A stretch of 64,000 nt of DNA. Origin: Rhizobium giardinii bv. giardinii H152. Lineage in GTDB: Bacteria; Pseudomonadota; Alphaproteobacteria; Rhizobiales; Rhizobiaceae. Under the pieces are notes generated by a model. That model was not told the origin of the DNA and made no database searches. It was given only the letters and a program-made list of their open reading frames with translations. Shown piece by piece: positions 53,553-61,996 of the stretch; position 1 is the first letter of the stretch; each line of letters starts with the position of its first letter. The stretch covers positions 345,499 to 409,498 of the forward strand of contig NZ_KB902691.1 in the NCBI RefSeq assembly GCF_000379605.1, written 5' to 3'. The translations under genes and the position numbers were made by a program.

Positions 53553-54989
53553 ATGACAGTCGCGTTTCTAAGCCCGCCGATGAACGTTGTCGACCCGGCC
53601 CATAGAGGCCCGGCTATCGGTGCCTCTGCGCCTGCAGTCACACCGGCGCCTGCCTTTGCGCAGACCGATCTGGTTGCATTGTCGCGCTATTTTTCGCTTC
53701 TGATGATGCGCAACATCACAAGCGATGGCTATGTCATCGAGGATCCGGCATCGCCCGGCGTCTTTTCGGTCCCGGGCTGCGTTATCGCCGCCCCCTCCTA
53801 TCCAGTGAACACGCCGGGTGTCGACCAGGACTATGTTTTCAACTGGGTCCGCGATGGAGCTATCACGGCCATCGAAATCGCGCTCGCCGACTTGCCGCCC
53901 GTTCCGGGCGGGGGCGTGCCGAGCCTGATCGACTACGTGAACTTCGCCGCACTCTGTCAGGCGAATGCGAGGAATTCCACGACCGTCACACTTGGCCATG
54001 CCTGCTTCACCGTCACCGGCGAGGTTCGTCCGTGGTCTGAACAGAATGACGGGCCGGCCATTCAGTCGCTTGCGATCCTGACCTTGTTCGATCAATTGGA
54101 TGGCGCCACGCAGACAATCGCCAGGCAATTGGTCGAGACCAACCTCTCTTATCTTCTCGAGGTTTACCAGGACAAGACCACGAATCTCTGGGAGGAATAT
54201 GAGGGCTATTCCTTTTTCGCAAGAGCCGTGCAACTGCGCTTTTTCCGGGAAATTTCCCGAAACGTGATCGGTATTGCGGTGCCGGCCGGGGTGGCCGATG
54301 CCATCTCCTGGCTGGAAAGCGAGCTCGCCACCCACTGGAATGGCCAGCTCTATGTGAGCGTTCTGGATGCCGCAGTGCAGGCCGGCTACGACGCGAACAT
54401 CGATATCGTCTCTTCGGTCTGCTATGGCGGGATCGAGCCGACCGATACCAAGCTTCTGGCAACGGCGGCCATCCTGCGGCGCCAGTGGGCCGATCCTTCG
54501 TCTTCGAGCTACTTCCCGATCAATGGCGCCGACGCGGCCAAAGGGCTCGGCCCCCTCTTGGGGCGCTATCCGGGCGACCATTACGATGGCGATGTTGCCG
54601 CTCCGGTGCTCGGCGGGCATCCCTGGGCTCTGTGCACCGCCAACTTCGCCGAGTTTCAATATCGGCTCGCCAATACCATCGAGGCCAGCGGCGCCATCCC
54701 TCTCGATCAGTTCTCCGAACCCTTCTTCGCGGAACTGGGGCTTGGCGCATCCAGCAGCGCCGCCGACGCGTCAGTTGCCTTGCGGGCTTCGTCTGACAGC
54801 ATGCTGCGCGCCATCGTCTATCACAGCGATCACTATGAACTGAGCGAACAGTTCGATGGAACCACGGGCTATGAGAAGAGCGTCAGGAACCTGACCTGGA
54901 GCTACGCCGCCTTTCTCTCGGCAGTCAGAGCCCGTTCTGCTGCCGTCCCGGCCGCCACATCCAAGCCCGGGAATTCCCGCGGCCCGTGA
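53553..54989 (+). CDS. GH15 glucoamylase-like glycoside hydrolase (fungal-type)
   Basis: 478-aa inverting exo-alpha-glucosidase of family GH15, expected to release glucose from alpha-glucans or alpha-glucosides. It has YVFNWVRDGAITAIEIALAD (about 94-113), RPWSEQNDGPAIQSLAILTL (about 159-178), NLWEEYEGYSFFARAVQLRF (about 211-230), whose Glu214/215 match the fungal general acid, GGHPWALCTANFAEFQYRLA, and LSEQFDGTTGYEKSVRNLTW, with Glu432 as the expected base. Length and motifs resemble fungal glucoamylase catalytic domains rather than the common bacterial GH15 type. No signal peptide or starch-binding domain is visible; the first 38 residues are Pro/Ala-rich. ATG 53553 follows TGGAG. Confidence 0.88.
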   Translation: MTVAFLSPPMNVVDPAHRGPAIGASAPAVTPAPAFAQTDLVALSRYFSLLMMRNITSDGYVIEDPASPGVFSVPGCVIAAPSYPVNTPGVDQDYVFNWVRDGAITAIEIALADLPPVPGGGVPSLIDYVNFAALCQANARNSTTVTLGHACFTVTGEVRPWSEQNDGPAIQSLAILTLFDQLDGATQTIARQLVETNLSYLLEVYQDKTTNLWEEYEGYSFFARAVQLRFFREISRNVIGIAVPAGVADAISWLESELATHWNGQLYVSVLDAAVQAGYDANIDIVSSVCYGGIEPTDTKLLATAAILRRQWADPSSSSYFPINGADAAKGLGPLLGRYPGDHYDGDVAAPVLGGHPWALCTANFAEFQYRLANTIEASGAIPLDQFSEPFFAELGLGASSSAADASVALRASSDSMLRAIVYHSDHYELSEQFDGTTGYEKSVRNLTWSYAAFLSAVRARSAAVPAATSKPGNSRGP

Positions 54990-55039
54990 CGATCTCAGGC
55001 TTCTCGCTTGAAATCACGGTTGAGCCCGGAGCAATGGCA

Positions 55040-55130
55040 GGAGAGTTGCGAAACGGCCTTCCATCAAGAATTGCGTAAAAACAAGGAGATAGAGCATTTT
55101 CGTGGAGGAGAGACGGAAATGCTCTGGAGC
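55040..55130. repeat. Rhizobial-type intergenic palindromic repeat element
   Basis: The segment TTGCGTAAAAACAAGGAGAT followed by the hairpin AGAGCATTTTCGT (55091-55103) / ACGGAAATGCTCT (55113-55125) resembles the dispersed intergenic mosaic/palindromic elements seen many times in Rhizobiales genomes. It fills the 187-bp gap between the GH15 and GMC genes. Recognition is from memory of the family pattern. Confidence 0.6.
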
Positions 55131-55176
55131 GGCAGCAAAGCCTGATGCGACTTTCCGGGAATGATGGAGGATCCAA

Positions 55177-57048
55177 GTGCTTTTTCCCCTCGAATCGACG
55201 CTGAAAGCCGACGCCAAGACCGTCGCAGCGTCTGGCGAATACGATATCGTGATCGTCGGCAGCGGCATTTCCGGAGCAATCATTGCCAAGCAGGCTGCGG
55301 AAGCCGGCAAGCGTGTCCTTATGCTTGAGGCCGGAACCGGTGCCAATATCACTCTGGCCGGCTATGACGATCTGCTGACGACCTTCTATTCGGCAGTCTC
55401 CAAGGATAACCAGTCGCCATTTCCGCTGAATGCGAACGCGGCCATGCCCCGCAGCCCGCAGCTTCGCAAGCTGCAGGCGGGGGAAACCGACAGCTCGACC
55501 TATATCGTTCAATCCGGCCCTTATGTCAGCGATACGACCTATACCCGCATTTTCGGCGGAACGACCATGCACTGGGAGGCGAAAACGCCCCGCATGCTTC
55601 GCTCGGATTTCAAAACGCGCAGCATTTTCGGCCAAGGGCTGGACTGGCCGCTGAGCTTTGAGGAAATCGAGGAGGATTACCGCCTGGCCGAGCAGGAAAT
55701 CGGCGTATCGGCGAATGTCGAAGACCAGCAATATCTGGGGCAGACCTTCCCCGGCGACTATGTCTTTCCGATGCGTGGCCTGCCGCTGTCCTATCTTGAC
55801 CAGCAGGTCAACAAGGGCATCGAAGGCACCAGTGTCGAACTTTGCGGCAAGACCTATCCCCTGAAGGTCAGGCCCTATCCACAGGGGCGCAACAGCATAC
55901 CGAACCCGGCCTATGATGGCGGGAAGGGTTACCGTCCAATCGGCGCGGTCGATACGCATCAGGTCGAAGAGGGCGGTCGCTGCCAGGGCAATACCAACTG
56001 CGTGCCGCTCTGTCCCGTGCAAGCCCGCTACCATTCCGGCAAAACGCTAGCCAAGGCGTTCGCGGTAAACGCGAAAGCGGGCGAGCGGCTTGTCGAACTG
56101 CTCTCGCAGGCGGTCGCATCGAAGGTCAACATCGATCCGGATAACGGCAAAGTCCGCTCTCTGGAGGTGAAGGTTTACAAGGACCCGGCCTCCCCTGCTC
56201 ACGAAGCCATCACCGTGCGTGGCAAGGTCTTCGTGTTTGCGGCAGGCGCCATTGAAACGGCGCGTCTCATGCTGGCCTCCGGCCTGCGCAGTACCAGCGG
56301 CCTTGTCGGACGCAATCTGATGGACCATGCCTATCTGCTGAACTGGGCGCTGATGCCGCAAATCTGCGGCACGATGCGGGGAACCAGTTCGACGGGCGGT
56401 ATCGTCGATCTGCGGGATGGCCCTTTCCGGGAAAGGCAGGCCGCCTTCGCCATCGATATCCACAATGATGGCTGGGGCTGGGCCACGGGCGCTCCGACCT
56501 CCGACCTTCTTGAACTGGTGGATGATCGCAACCTGCACGGGGCGGATCTTCGGCGCGGCGTGGTCGACCGGGTTTCGCGGCAGTTGCTGCTGGCATTCAT
56601 GCTCGAAGTCATGCCCGACGAAAGCAACCGCATCACGGTGGATCCGCAATATACCGATGCCCTCGGCAATATGCGGCCGATCCTGTCCTTCACGGTTCCG
56701 GAATATACCATGAAGGGTGCCGCCTATGGCCGCCGGTTTGCGCGCACCGTCTTTGCGCGTCTGGGCGCGCAGGATCATACCCATTACGACCCCGGCGATT
56801 TCGGCTATGTCGCCTATGAGGGGCAAGGCTATGCGATCCGCGGCGGCAATCATCTGGCCGGCACTCATATCATGGGAACGACCAGGACCAATTCGGTGGT
56901 GGACAAGAACCAGCGCAGCTGGGACCACGAAAACCTATACCTCGTAGGCGGCGGCAGCATGCCGACGATCGGCACGGCCAATGTCACTTTGACGCTGGCC
57001 GCCATGTGCTTCCGAAGCAGCCGCGACATTCTGAAATATCTGCATTGA
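55177..57048 (+). CDS. GMC-family FAD-dependent sugar oxidoreductase with predicted Fe-S motif
   Basis: 623-aa GMC oxidoreductase, probably the catalytic subunit of a sugar dehydrogenase (glucose or glucoside 3-dehydrogenase / pyranose oxidase-like). FAD-binding motif: YDIVIVGSGISGAIIAKQAA (about 22-41). FGGTTMHWEAKTPRM (His132) matches the T-x-H-W flavin site of pyranose 2-oxidase. GRCQGNTNCVPLCPVQARYH gives Cys269, Cys275 and Cys279, a C-x5-C-x3-C spacing like the 3Fe-4S ligands of bacterial FAD-glucose dehydrogenase. The C-terminus has GTHIMGTTRTNS (His564) and TIGTANVTLTLAAM (Asn602), the GMC catalytic pair. It starts at GTG 55177 after GGAGGATCCAA. No signal peptide is visible. Confidence 0.88.
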   Translation: MLFPLESTLKADAKTVAASGEYDIVIVGSGISGAIIAKQAAEAGKRVLMLEAGTGANITLAGYDDLLTTFYSAVSKDNQSPFPLNANAAMPRSPQLRKLQAGETDSSTYIVQSGPYVSDTTYTRIFGGTTMHWEAKTPRMLRSDFKTRSIFGQGLDWPLSFEEIEEDYRLAEQEIGVSANVEDQQYLGQTFPGDYVFPMRGLPLSYLDQQVNKGIEGTSVELCGKTYPLKVRPYPQGRNSIPNPAYDGGKGYRPIGAVDTHQVEEGGRCQGNTNCVPLCPVQARYHSGKTLAKAFAVNAKAGERLVELLSQAVASKVNIDPDNGKVRSLEVKVYKDPASPAHEAITVRGKVFVFAAGAIETARLMLASGLRSTSGLVGRNLMDHAYLLNWALMPQICGTMRGTSSTGGIVDLRDGPFRERQAAFAIDIHNDGWGWATGAPTSDLLELVDDRNLHGADLRRGVVDRVSRQLLLAFMLEVMPDESNRITVDPQYTDALGNMRPILSFTVPEYTMKGAAYGRRFARTVFARLGAQDHTHYDPGDFGYVAYEGQGYAIRGGNHLAGTHIMGTTRTNSVVDKNQRSWDHENLYLVGGGSMPTIGTANVTLTLAAMCFRSSRDILKYLH

Positions 57049-57147
57049 AGCAAGACCGACATCCGGTGCGTGGAACGCACCGATGGGTCGACGCAAGCCA
57101 CGTGAAGCCGGCCTGTGCACGCAACTTATCTTCCATGGAGCCTGAGC

Positions 57148-58266
57148 ATGTATTCTTACAGCATTAGGACGCTCGATGAGCTGAAAGAGTTTCTCCACCG
57201 GGCGATGCAGCTCGAACATGCAACGATTCCGCCATATCTGACGGCGCTTTATTCGATCAAGCCCGGCGTCAACCAAGACGCAACCCAGGTTTTGCGCGTG
57301 ATCGTCGTGGAAGAGATGCTGCATCTGACCATCGCGGCCAATATTCTTAATGCCATCGGCGGTACGCCGGATCTTACCAGGCCGGACTTCGCAGCCAGCT
57401 ATCCCGCCTCATTGCCGGACGGTGAGACCGATTTCAAGGTCAGCATCCAGGCTTTCAGCCGTGAGGCGCTGGCAACCTTTCTGAAGATCGAGCGGCCGGC
57501 CCAGCGTCCCAAACATCTCGCTGGCAAGGGCCTGATACAACGCAAGACCCCTGCGAACACCACCGCGCTTGGCAGCCACCCAAGGCACGAAGACCTCCAT
57601 TTCTACAGTATCGGCGAGTTCTACTCGGCTATCGCAGAAGGCATCGAATACCTGGAAGCCGAAGCGTATCGGCAGGGCACAACCATTTTTACCGGCGACA
57701 GGTCGCGCCAGATCACCCCCGAATATTACTATTCCGGCGGCGGCACCCTGTTTCCCGTGACCGATTGGAAAAGCGCCCTGGAAGCCATCGCGCTCATCAT
57801 CGAACAAGGCGAAGGCGACGGCGGCGACATCTACGACAATGACGAGCACGAACTGGCGCATTACTATCGTTTCGAGGAGCTGGTCAAAGGCCGCTACTAC
57901 CAGAAGGGCGACCAGCCCGGCCATCCCACAGGTCCGCAGTTGCAGGTCGACTGGGAAGGCGCCTATCCCATCAAGCCGAACCTAAAAGTGGCGGAAATAC
58001 CCGAAGGCTCGGAACTGCGTGAGGCGGCGACCGCCTTCAACGCGCGCTATGGCGAATTTCTGCAGCTTTTGACGCGCGCCTATAACGGCCAGCCTAGCCT
58101 GCTGCTGGAAGCAGTTCCGATCATGTTCGAATTCCGCAACACGATCCTCGAACTCATCCGCAATCCCCTGCCGAACCATCCCGGTATGAACGGCAGCCCC
58201 ACCTATGAGATCCCCGGCAGTACCAAACAGGCAGCCCCCACCCGGCAGTCGGAGGTAATCGCATGA
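57148..58266 (+). CDS. Ferritin-like diiron protein (VioB-type domain)
   Basis: 372-aa protein with a ferritin-like N-terminal domain of the VioB/iminophenylpyruvate-dimer-synthase type. Predicted metal ligands are in LHRAMQLEHATIPPYLTALY (Glu23, His24) and VVEEMLHLTIAANILNAIGG (Glu55/56, His59), with later ExxH candidates in IGEFYSAIAEGIEYLEAEAY and DEHELAHYYRFEELVKGRYY. The C-terminal third is unknown. ATG 57148 follows ATGGAGCC. It lies between the GMC gene and the dehydrogenase small subunit and overlaps the latter by 4 nt, so the three are probably one functional unit. Its chemistry (oxygenase, peroxidase or iron donor) is open. Confidence 0.8.
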   Translation: MYSYSIRTLDELKEFLHRAMQLEHATIPPYLTALYSIKPGVNQDATQVLRVIVVEEMLHLTIAANILNAIGGTPDLTRPDFAASYPASLPDGETDFKVSIQAFSREALATFLKIERPAQRPKHLAGKGLIQRKTPANTTALGSHPRHEDLHFYSIGEFYSAIAEGIEYLEAEAYRQGTTIFTGDRSRQITPEYYYSGGGTLFPVTDWKSALEAIALIIEQGEGDGGDIYDNDEHELAHYYRFEELVKGRYYQKGDQPGHPTGPQLQVDWEGAYPIKPNLKVAEIPEGSELREAATAFNARYGEFLQLLTRAYNGQPSLLLEAVPIMFEFRNTILELIRNPLPNHPGMNGSPTYEIPGSTKQAAPTRQSEVIA

Positions 58267-58745
58267 GCAGCCGTTTCGAGGCATTTTTGGGCATTTCTGT
58301 CGAATTGACAGCTTTCTCCCGCTTCGACCTTCTGGGAACGGGCCTCGCGGAACGCTATCTCGCCACGCTCGACAAGGTGGTCGGCGGCGAGATCACCGAC
58401 ACGCTGCTGGCGGCCTTCGTCGCCCTGCCGCCTGCGGAAGGCGAGGCCCGTATCCAGGCGGTGCGCACGACCATCCTGGGCAACGAATTGCTGGGAGACG
58501 TGGCCCGCGCGCTGATCAAGCTCTGGTATTCCGGCACTTGGTTCGAGCTGCCCTGCGCCTGGACGGAACGCTTCGGCCCCAGGCCAGCGGATACCACCTT
58601 TATCGTTTCTCCCGATGCCTATGTCGAGGGTTTGCTGTGGAAGGCGATCGGTGCCCACCCCGCAGGCGCCAAGGCGCCCGGTTTCGGCTCGTGGGCGTTT
58701 CCGCCGAAAATTCCGGCTCTTCCGGAGCTCGTTTCCAAAGCCTGA
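58263..58745 (+). CDS. FAD-dependent sugar/sorbitol dehydrogenase small subunit
   Basis: 160-aa protein resembling the small subunit of membrane-bound FAD-sorbitol/gluconate dehydrogenases (FAD-SLDH / gluconate-2-DH subunit 3). Supporting stretches are SRFDLLGTGLAERYLATLDK, GNELLGDVARALIKLWYSGT and FIVSPDAYVEGLLWKAIGAH then PGFGSWAFPP. Homologous small subunits normally carry a Tat signal that exports the catalytic subunit; none is visible here (MSSRFEAFLGISVELTAFSR). It should pair with the GMC protein. It overlaps the ferritin-like gene by 4 nt. Confidence 0.75.
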   Translation: MSSRFEAFLGISVELTAFSRFDLLGTGLAERYLATLDKVVGGEITDTLLAAFVALPPAEGEARIQAVRTTILGNELLGDVARALIKLWYSGTWFELPCAWTERFGPRPADTTFIVSPDAYVEGLLWKAIGAHPAGAKAPGFGSWAFPPKIPALPELVSKA

Positions 58746-58783
58746 TGCCACTTCCGTTTGTTTCAAAGAACTGGAGCATTGCC

Positions 58784-59722
58784 ATGACGACACAGCTGCA
58801 TCGACTGACGCCCGCCAAGGTCTGGCTGGGAGTCATCCCCACGCTCTGGTGGAATGATGATTTCATCAACATCGATATTGGCATCCCCTACGAGCAGGCT
58901 CTGAGTGAAATGGCGCTCGCCGGCTATGTCGGATGTGGCGTCGGCCATAAATACCCGACGGACCCGAAAATATTGCGATCCGCCCTCGAACTCCGGGGGC
59001 TGCGGATTTCCGAGCCTTGGGTGAGCACTTACTTCACCATCAAGGCGATGAAGCGTCATACGTTGGACAATGTCGATGCTCAGCTCGACTTCCTCGAAGC
59101 CATGGAAGGGGGCAGCGACGATCCGCGCAGGGCCGATCTGGTCGTCTCCGAGTTCGGTCGGGCGGTCAATCCGCTGCCGGTCGCCCTGTTTCCGAATTGC
59201 CCGAACTTCTCCGAGGACGAGTGGAAATATCTGATCGAAGGCTTGCATGAGGCCGGAGAAAAGGCCAGGGCCCGTCACCGCCGGCTCTGCTATCACCCGC
59301 ATCTGGGAACCGGGGTGATGAAGACGGAAGCGATCCACCGCCTGATGGACGAGACGGATCCTCGCCAGGTCAACATGCTTCTCGATACCGCGCACCAGGC
59401 GGCTGCCGGTGTCGATCCGCTGGCGCTGGCGAGAAAGTACGCCCACCGCATCAAGCATGTTCACCTGAAAGACATTCGCGCCAAGGTGGTTGCGGATATT
59501 CACGACAAGGCCTTGTCCTTCCAGCAAGGTATCGAGGCGGGGATCTTTACCGTCCCGGGTGATGGCTCCATCCGGACTTTTCCGGAAATCCTCGATGCGT
59601 TGGCCGCGGCGGATTTCGCCGGTTGGATCTGCGTCGAAGCTGAGCAGGACCCTGCCAAGGCCAATCCGCTGCAATATGCGAAAATGGGCCGCGAATATCT
59701 GCGTGAGCTTCTCGGATGGTAG
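58784..59722 (+). CDS. IolE-like TIM-barrel sugar isomerase/dehydratase
   Basis: 312-aa xylose-isomerase-like TIM barrel close to inosose dehydratase (IolE). It has LGVIPTLWWNDDFINIDIGI, YEQALSEMALAGYVGCGVGH, KYPTDPKILRSALELRGLRI, LCYHPHLGTGVMKTEAIHRL, MLLDTAHQAAAGVDPLALAR and KHVHLKDIRAKVVADIHDK, with His/Asp/Glu metal ligands. ATG 58784 follows CTGGAGCATTGCC; the in-frame ATG 58745, overlapping the previous stop, is the alternative. In this context it may dehydrate or isomerise a 3-keto sugar rather than inosose. Confidence 0.85.
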   Translation: MTTQLHRLTPAKVWLGVIPTLWWNDDFINIDIGIPYEQALSEMALAGYVGCGVGHKYPTDPKILRSALELRGLRISEPWVSTYFTIKAMKRHTLDNVDAQLDFLEAMEGGSDDPRRADLVVSEFGRAVNPLPVALFPNCPNFSEDEWKYLIEGLHEAGEKARARHRRLCYHPHLGTGVMKTEAIHRLMDETDPRQVNMLLDTAHQAAAGVDPLALARKYAHRIKHVHLKDIRAKVVADIHDKALSFQQGIEAGIFTVPGDGSIRTFPEILDALAAADFAGWICVEAEQDPAKANPLQYAKMGREYLRELLGW

Positions 59723-59878
59723 CGCCGGCGTGGGCTGTTTATTTCAGCCCGATGCCGATCGAGACGGCGGGAGGTCTCGCCTCGATGTCCGTCAAGAATC
59801 ATCCTGATCTCAGGGCGATCGGAAAGATGCCGAAAGGACGAACAGAGTCGATATCACAATCCAAGGACGAATTTTAAA

Positions 59879-59892
59879 AATAGATATCTATT
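59879..59892. promoter_or_regulatory. Palindrome AATAGATATCTATT upstream of TIM-barrel gene
   Basis: A perfect 14-bp dyad in an AT-rich stretch, 30 bp before the ATG at 59923, at the end of a 200-bp intergenic gap. It is a candidate operator or promoter element for the 3' half of the cluster. Confidence 0.5.
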
Positions 59893-59922
59893 GATTTTAA
59901 ATGGATAGCTGGAGCGACGAAG

Positions 59923-60945
59923 ATGGAAGACGCATTCAAGCGAGATATATATTTCAGCTTCTTTATGTTTACAGCGGATTTGCGACCGAATGACGCGAGC
60001 TATACCCAGATCCTCATTCGCCATCTGAAGGCCCTTGCCGACATCGGCTATACTGGCTTCGATGTGCATATCGCCCCAGGGCCGGCCCATGTCGGTCATC
60101 AAGCCGAGGTCGAGAGCTATGTCTGCCTCAGGAAGGCGTTCGATCAGGCCGGCTTCCGGGATGTGAAGTTCACAACCAATGTGGGGACCACGCGAACCTT
60201 CGATCCGACCTCGCCCTACGAGGAACAGCGCAGGCAGGCTCTGTCCTATCTCAAATCGCGGGTCGATATCACCTCCGTGCTGGGTGGGGAGGATACGATC
60301 ATGTCGGGGCCGTTCCTCTATCCCTATGGTATCTTTCCGCTGACCGATGACGGTGAACAGATCTGGAGCGACGCGCTTCAGGATTGGATAAAGCCACGAT
60401 TCGCAGCGGCGCGCTCCATCTTCCAGGAGTTGGCGCAATATAGTTCCGGGAAGAAAGTGAAGCTCGCCATCGAGCCCGTCAAGAACTGGGAAACGCCGGC
60501 GCCGACCATGGTCTCGCAAGCGCTGGATTTCCTCGAAGACGCGGACATTCCAGTCTGTGGCGTTACAATCGATACGGCCCAGGTCGTGATGGAAAGCCAA
60601 GGCCCGGCAGTCTTCAAGAAAAATGTCGCCCGTGCCGCACGGCAGAGTCGGCTGAATTACGTTCATATCTCCGCACCGGACCGGGGTGCTGTCGAAGACA
60701 GCTGGATTCCCTGGGAGATTATGCTGGGCGAAATCGAGCCGGTCTATTCCGGCCCCTATCTCGTCGAAGTCTTCAACGCGATTCCCCCCTTCGAGAGCTC
60801 GATGAGAATGACGCGCAGACGCTTCTGGCGGCCCGGCGAGGACGAGCCGGAGGCGGGCGTCGACAGTGCCTACGACGTGGCGCGTGCCGCCCTGAGGACC
60901 TTGACCGAGAAGATCGCGTCCCACGGTCGCCGATCTCGTCCGTGA
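59923..60945 (+). CDS. Sugar phosphate isomerase/epimerase-family TIM barrel
   Basis: 340-aa TIM barrel of the AP-endonuclease-2/D-psicose-epimerase type. It has LKALADIGYTGFDVHIAPG, a KLAIEPVKNWETPAPTMVSQ segment with the likely Glu ligand, VCGVTIDTAQVVMESQGPAV with Asp, RLNYVHISAPDRGAVEDSWI with His, and PYLVEVFNAIPPFESS with the second Glu, the usual metal-site set. It is the second such barrel in the cluster and may act on a different step, for example epimerising or cleaving a keto sugar. GGAGCGACGAAG precedes the ATG. Confidence 0.82.
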   Translation: MEDAFKRDIYFSFFMFTADLRPNDASYTQILIRHLKALADIGYTGFDVHIAPGPAHVGHQAEVESYVCLRKAFDQAGFRDVKFTTNVGTTRTFDPTSPYEEQRRQALSYLKSRVDITSVLGGEDTIMSGPFLYPYGIFPLTDDGEQIWSDALQDWIKPRFAAARSIFQELAQYSSGKKVKLAIEPVKNWETPAPTMVSQALDFLEDADIPVCGVTIDTAQVVMESQGPAVFKKNVARAARQSRLNYVHISAPDRGAVEDSWIPWEIMLGEIEPVYSGPYLVEVFNAIPPFESSMRMTRRRFWRPGEDEPEAGVDSAYDVARAALRTLTEKIASHGRRSRP

Positions 60946-61133
60946 CGGCGCTCAGCCGCGCATGTCGGAACAGACCAAGGACGCTGGAGAGCTCTCATCG
61001 GCGAGGTGGCAATACCCGCAACGACACCTCCATCCAGCACCTCCGGGGCCCGCATGGTGGCCAATCCTGTCTGGCCGCCCTGCCCGAGTGAACGTCAGAC
61101 CTCAGCAAACGACCTTGAACCAGGGAGATACCT

Positions 61134-61958
61134 ATGGTGGCGCAATTGCCGGATCCCATTAAAATCGTCAGGCGAGCAGGCGATGTCCGTATCCATACTT
61201 TCATTTCGTCTTTCACCGACGACAATATCGCCAATGCAACACACATAATCGAAAGCAGGAACAAGCTCGTTCTCGTCGACGGGCAATTCCTCGTTCCCTA
61301 CGCGCTGCAATTCAGGGAATATGCCGCCGGCATTGGCAAGCAGATCGAACGGATTTACCTGTCTCACCGGCATCCCGACCATTGGTTCGGCCTGGGAGCC
61401 GCATTTAGCGACATTCCGATTTTTGCATTGCCGGAAACCATCGCGTTCCTGAAGCAGCATGGGGAAGATTCCCTGAAAGACCATTGGAAAATGGGAAACC
61501 TTGCGCCAAAGAGCCTGATAATTCCCGAACAAACCGTCCGCGCCGGCGAAGAAATCATCGACGGAGTCAAATACGTATTTGATGAAGTGGTTGATACGGA
61601 GATCGATTTTCTTCTGACCATAGGCCTTCCGGACCTCGGCGTTTTTATTGCGCAAGACCTGATATATAGCGGAACGCATCTTTATCTTACGAAGTATATG
61701 GAGCATTGGATTGGAATTTTGCAGCATATGCTGCTGTCTGACTATGACATTTTCCTTCCAGGCCACGGATTTCCGGCCGACAAAAACGAGGTTGCCAGGA
61801 ATATCGAGTATTTGTCCGTTGCCATGGAGGCCGTTGGCAAGGGCCTTGCAAGCGATGCTTTCAAGCAATTCATGATCGAAAGATTTCCAGAACGAAAATG
61901 CCCCGCAATATTTGATATATACATGCCGCGCCTGTTCGATAACGCGAGCGAGTTTTAG
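61134..61958 (+). CDS. MBL-fold metallo-hydrolase
   Basis: 274-aa metallo-beta-lactamase-fold protein. The metal motif is LSHRHPDHWFGLGAAF (HxHxDH, His78/His80/Asp82/His83), with further ligands in FIAQDLIYSGTHLYL (Asp) and FLPGHGFPADKNEV (His). The N-terminal IHTFISSFTDDNIANATHII strand pair is typical. It may hydrolyse a lactone or thioester formed in the pathway. GGGAGATACCT precedes the ATG. Composition (Lys, Ile, AT) is lower in GC than the upstream genes. Confidence 0.85.
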   Translation: MVAQLPDPIKIVRRAGDVRIHTFISSFTDDNIANATHIIESRNKLVLVDGQFLVPYALQFREYAAGIGKQIERIYLSHRHPDHWFGLGAAFSDIPIFALPETIAFLKQHGEDSLKDHWKMGNLAPKSLIIPEQTVRAGEEIIDGVKYVFDEVVDTEIDFLLTIGLPDLGVFIAQDLIYSGTHLYLTKYMEHWIGILQHMLLSDYDIFLPGHGFPADKNEVARNIEYLSVAMEAVGKGLASDAFKQFMIERFPERKCPAIFDIYMPRLFDNASEF

Positions 61959-61996
61959 TCTATTTCCATTGCCGTCAACAGGGGAGCCTTTGGAAC

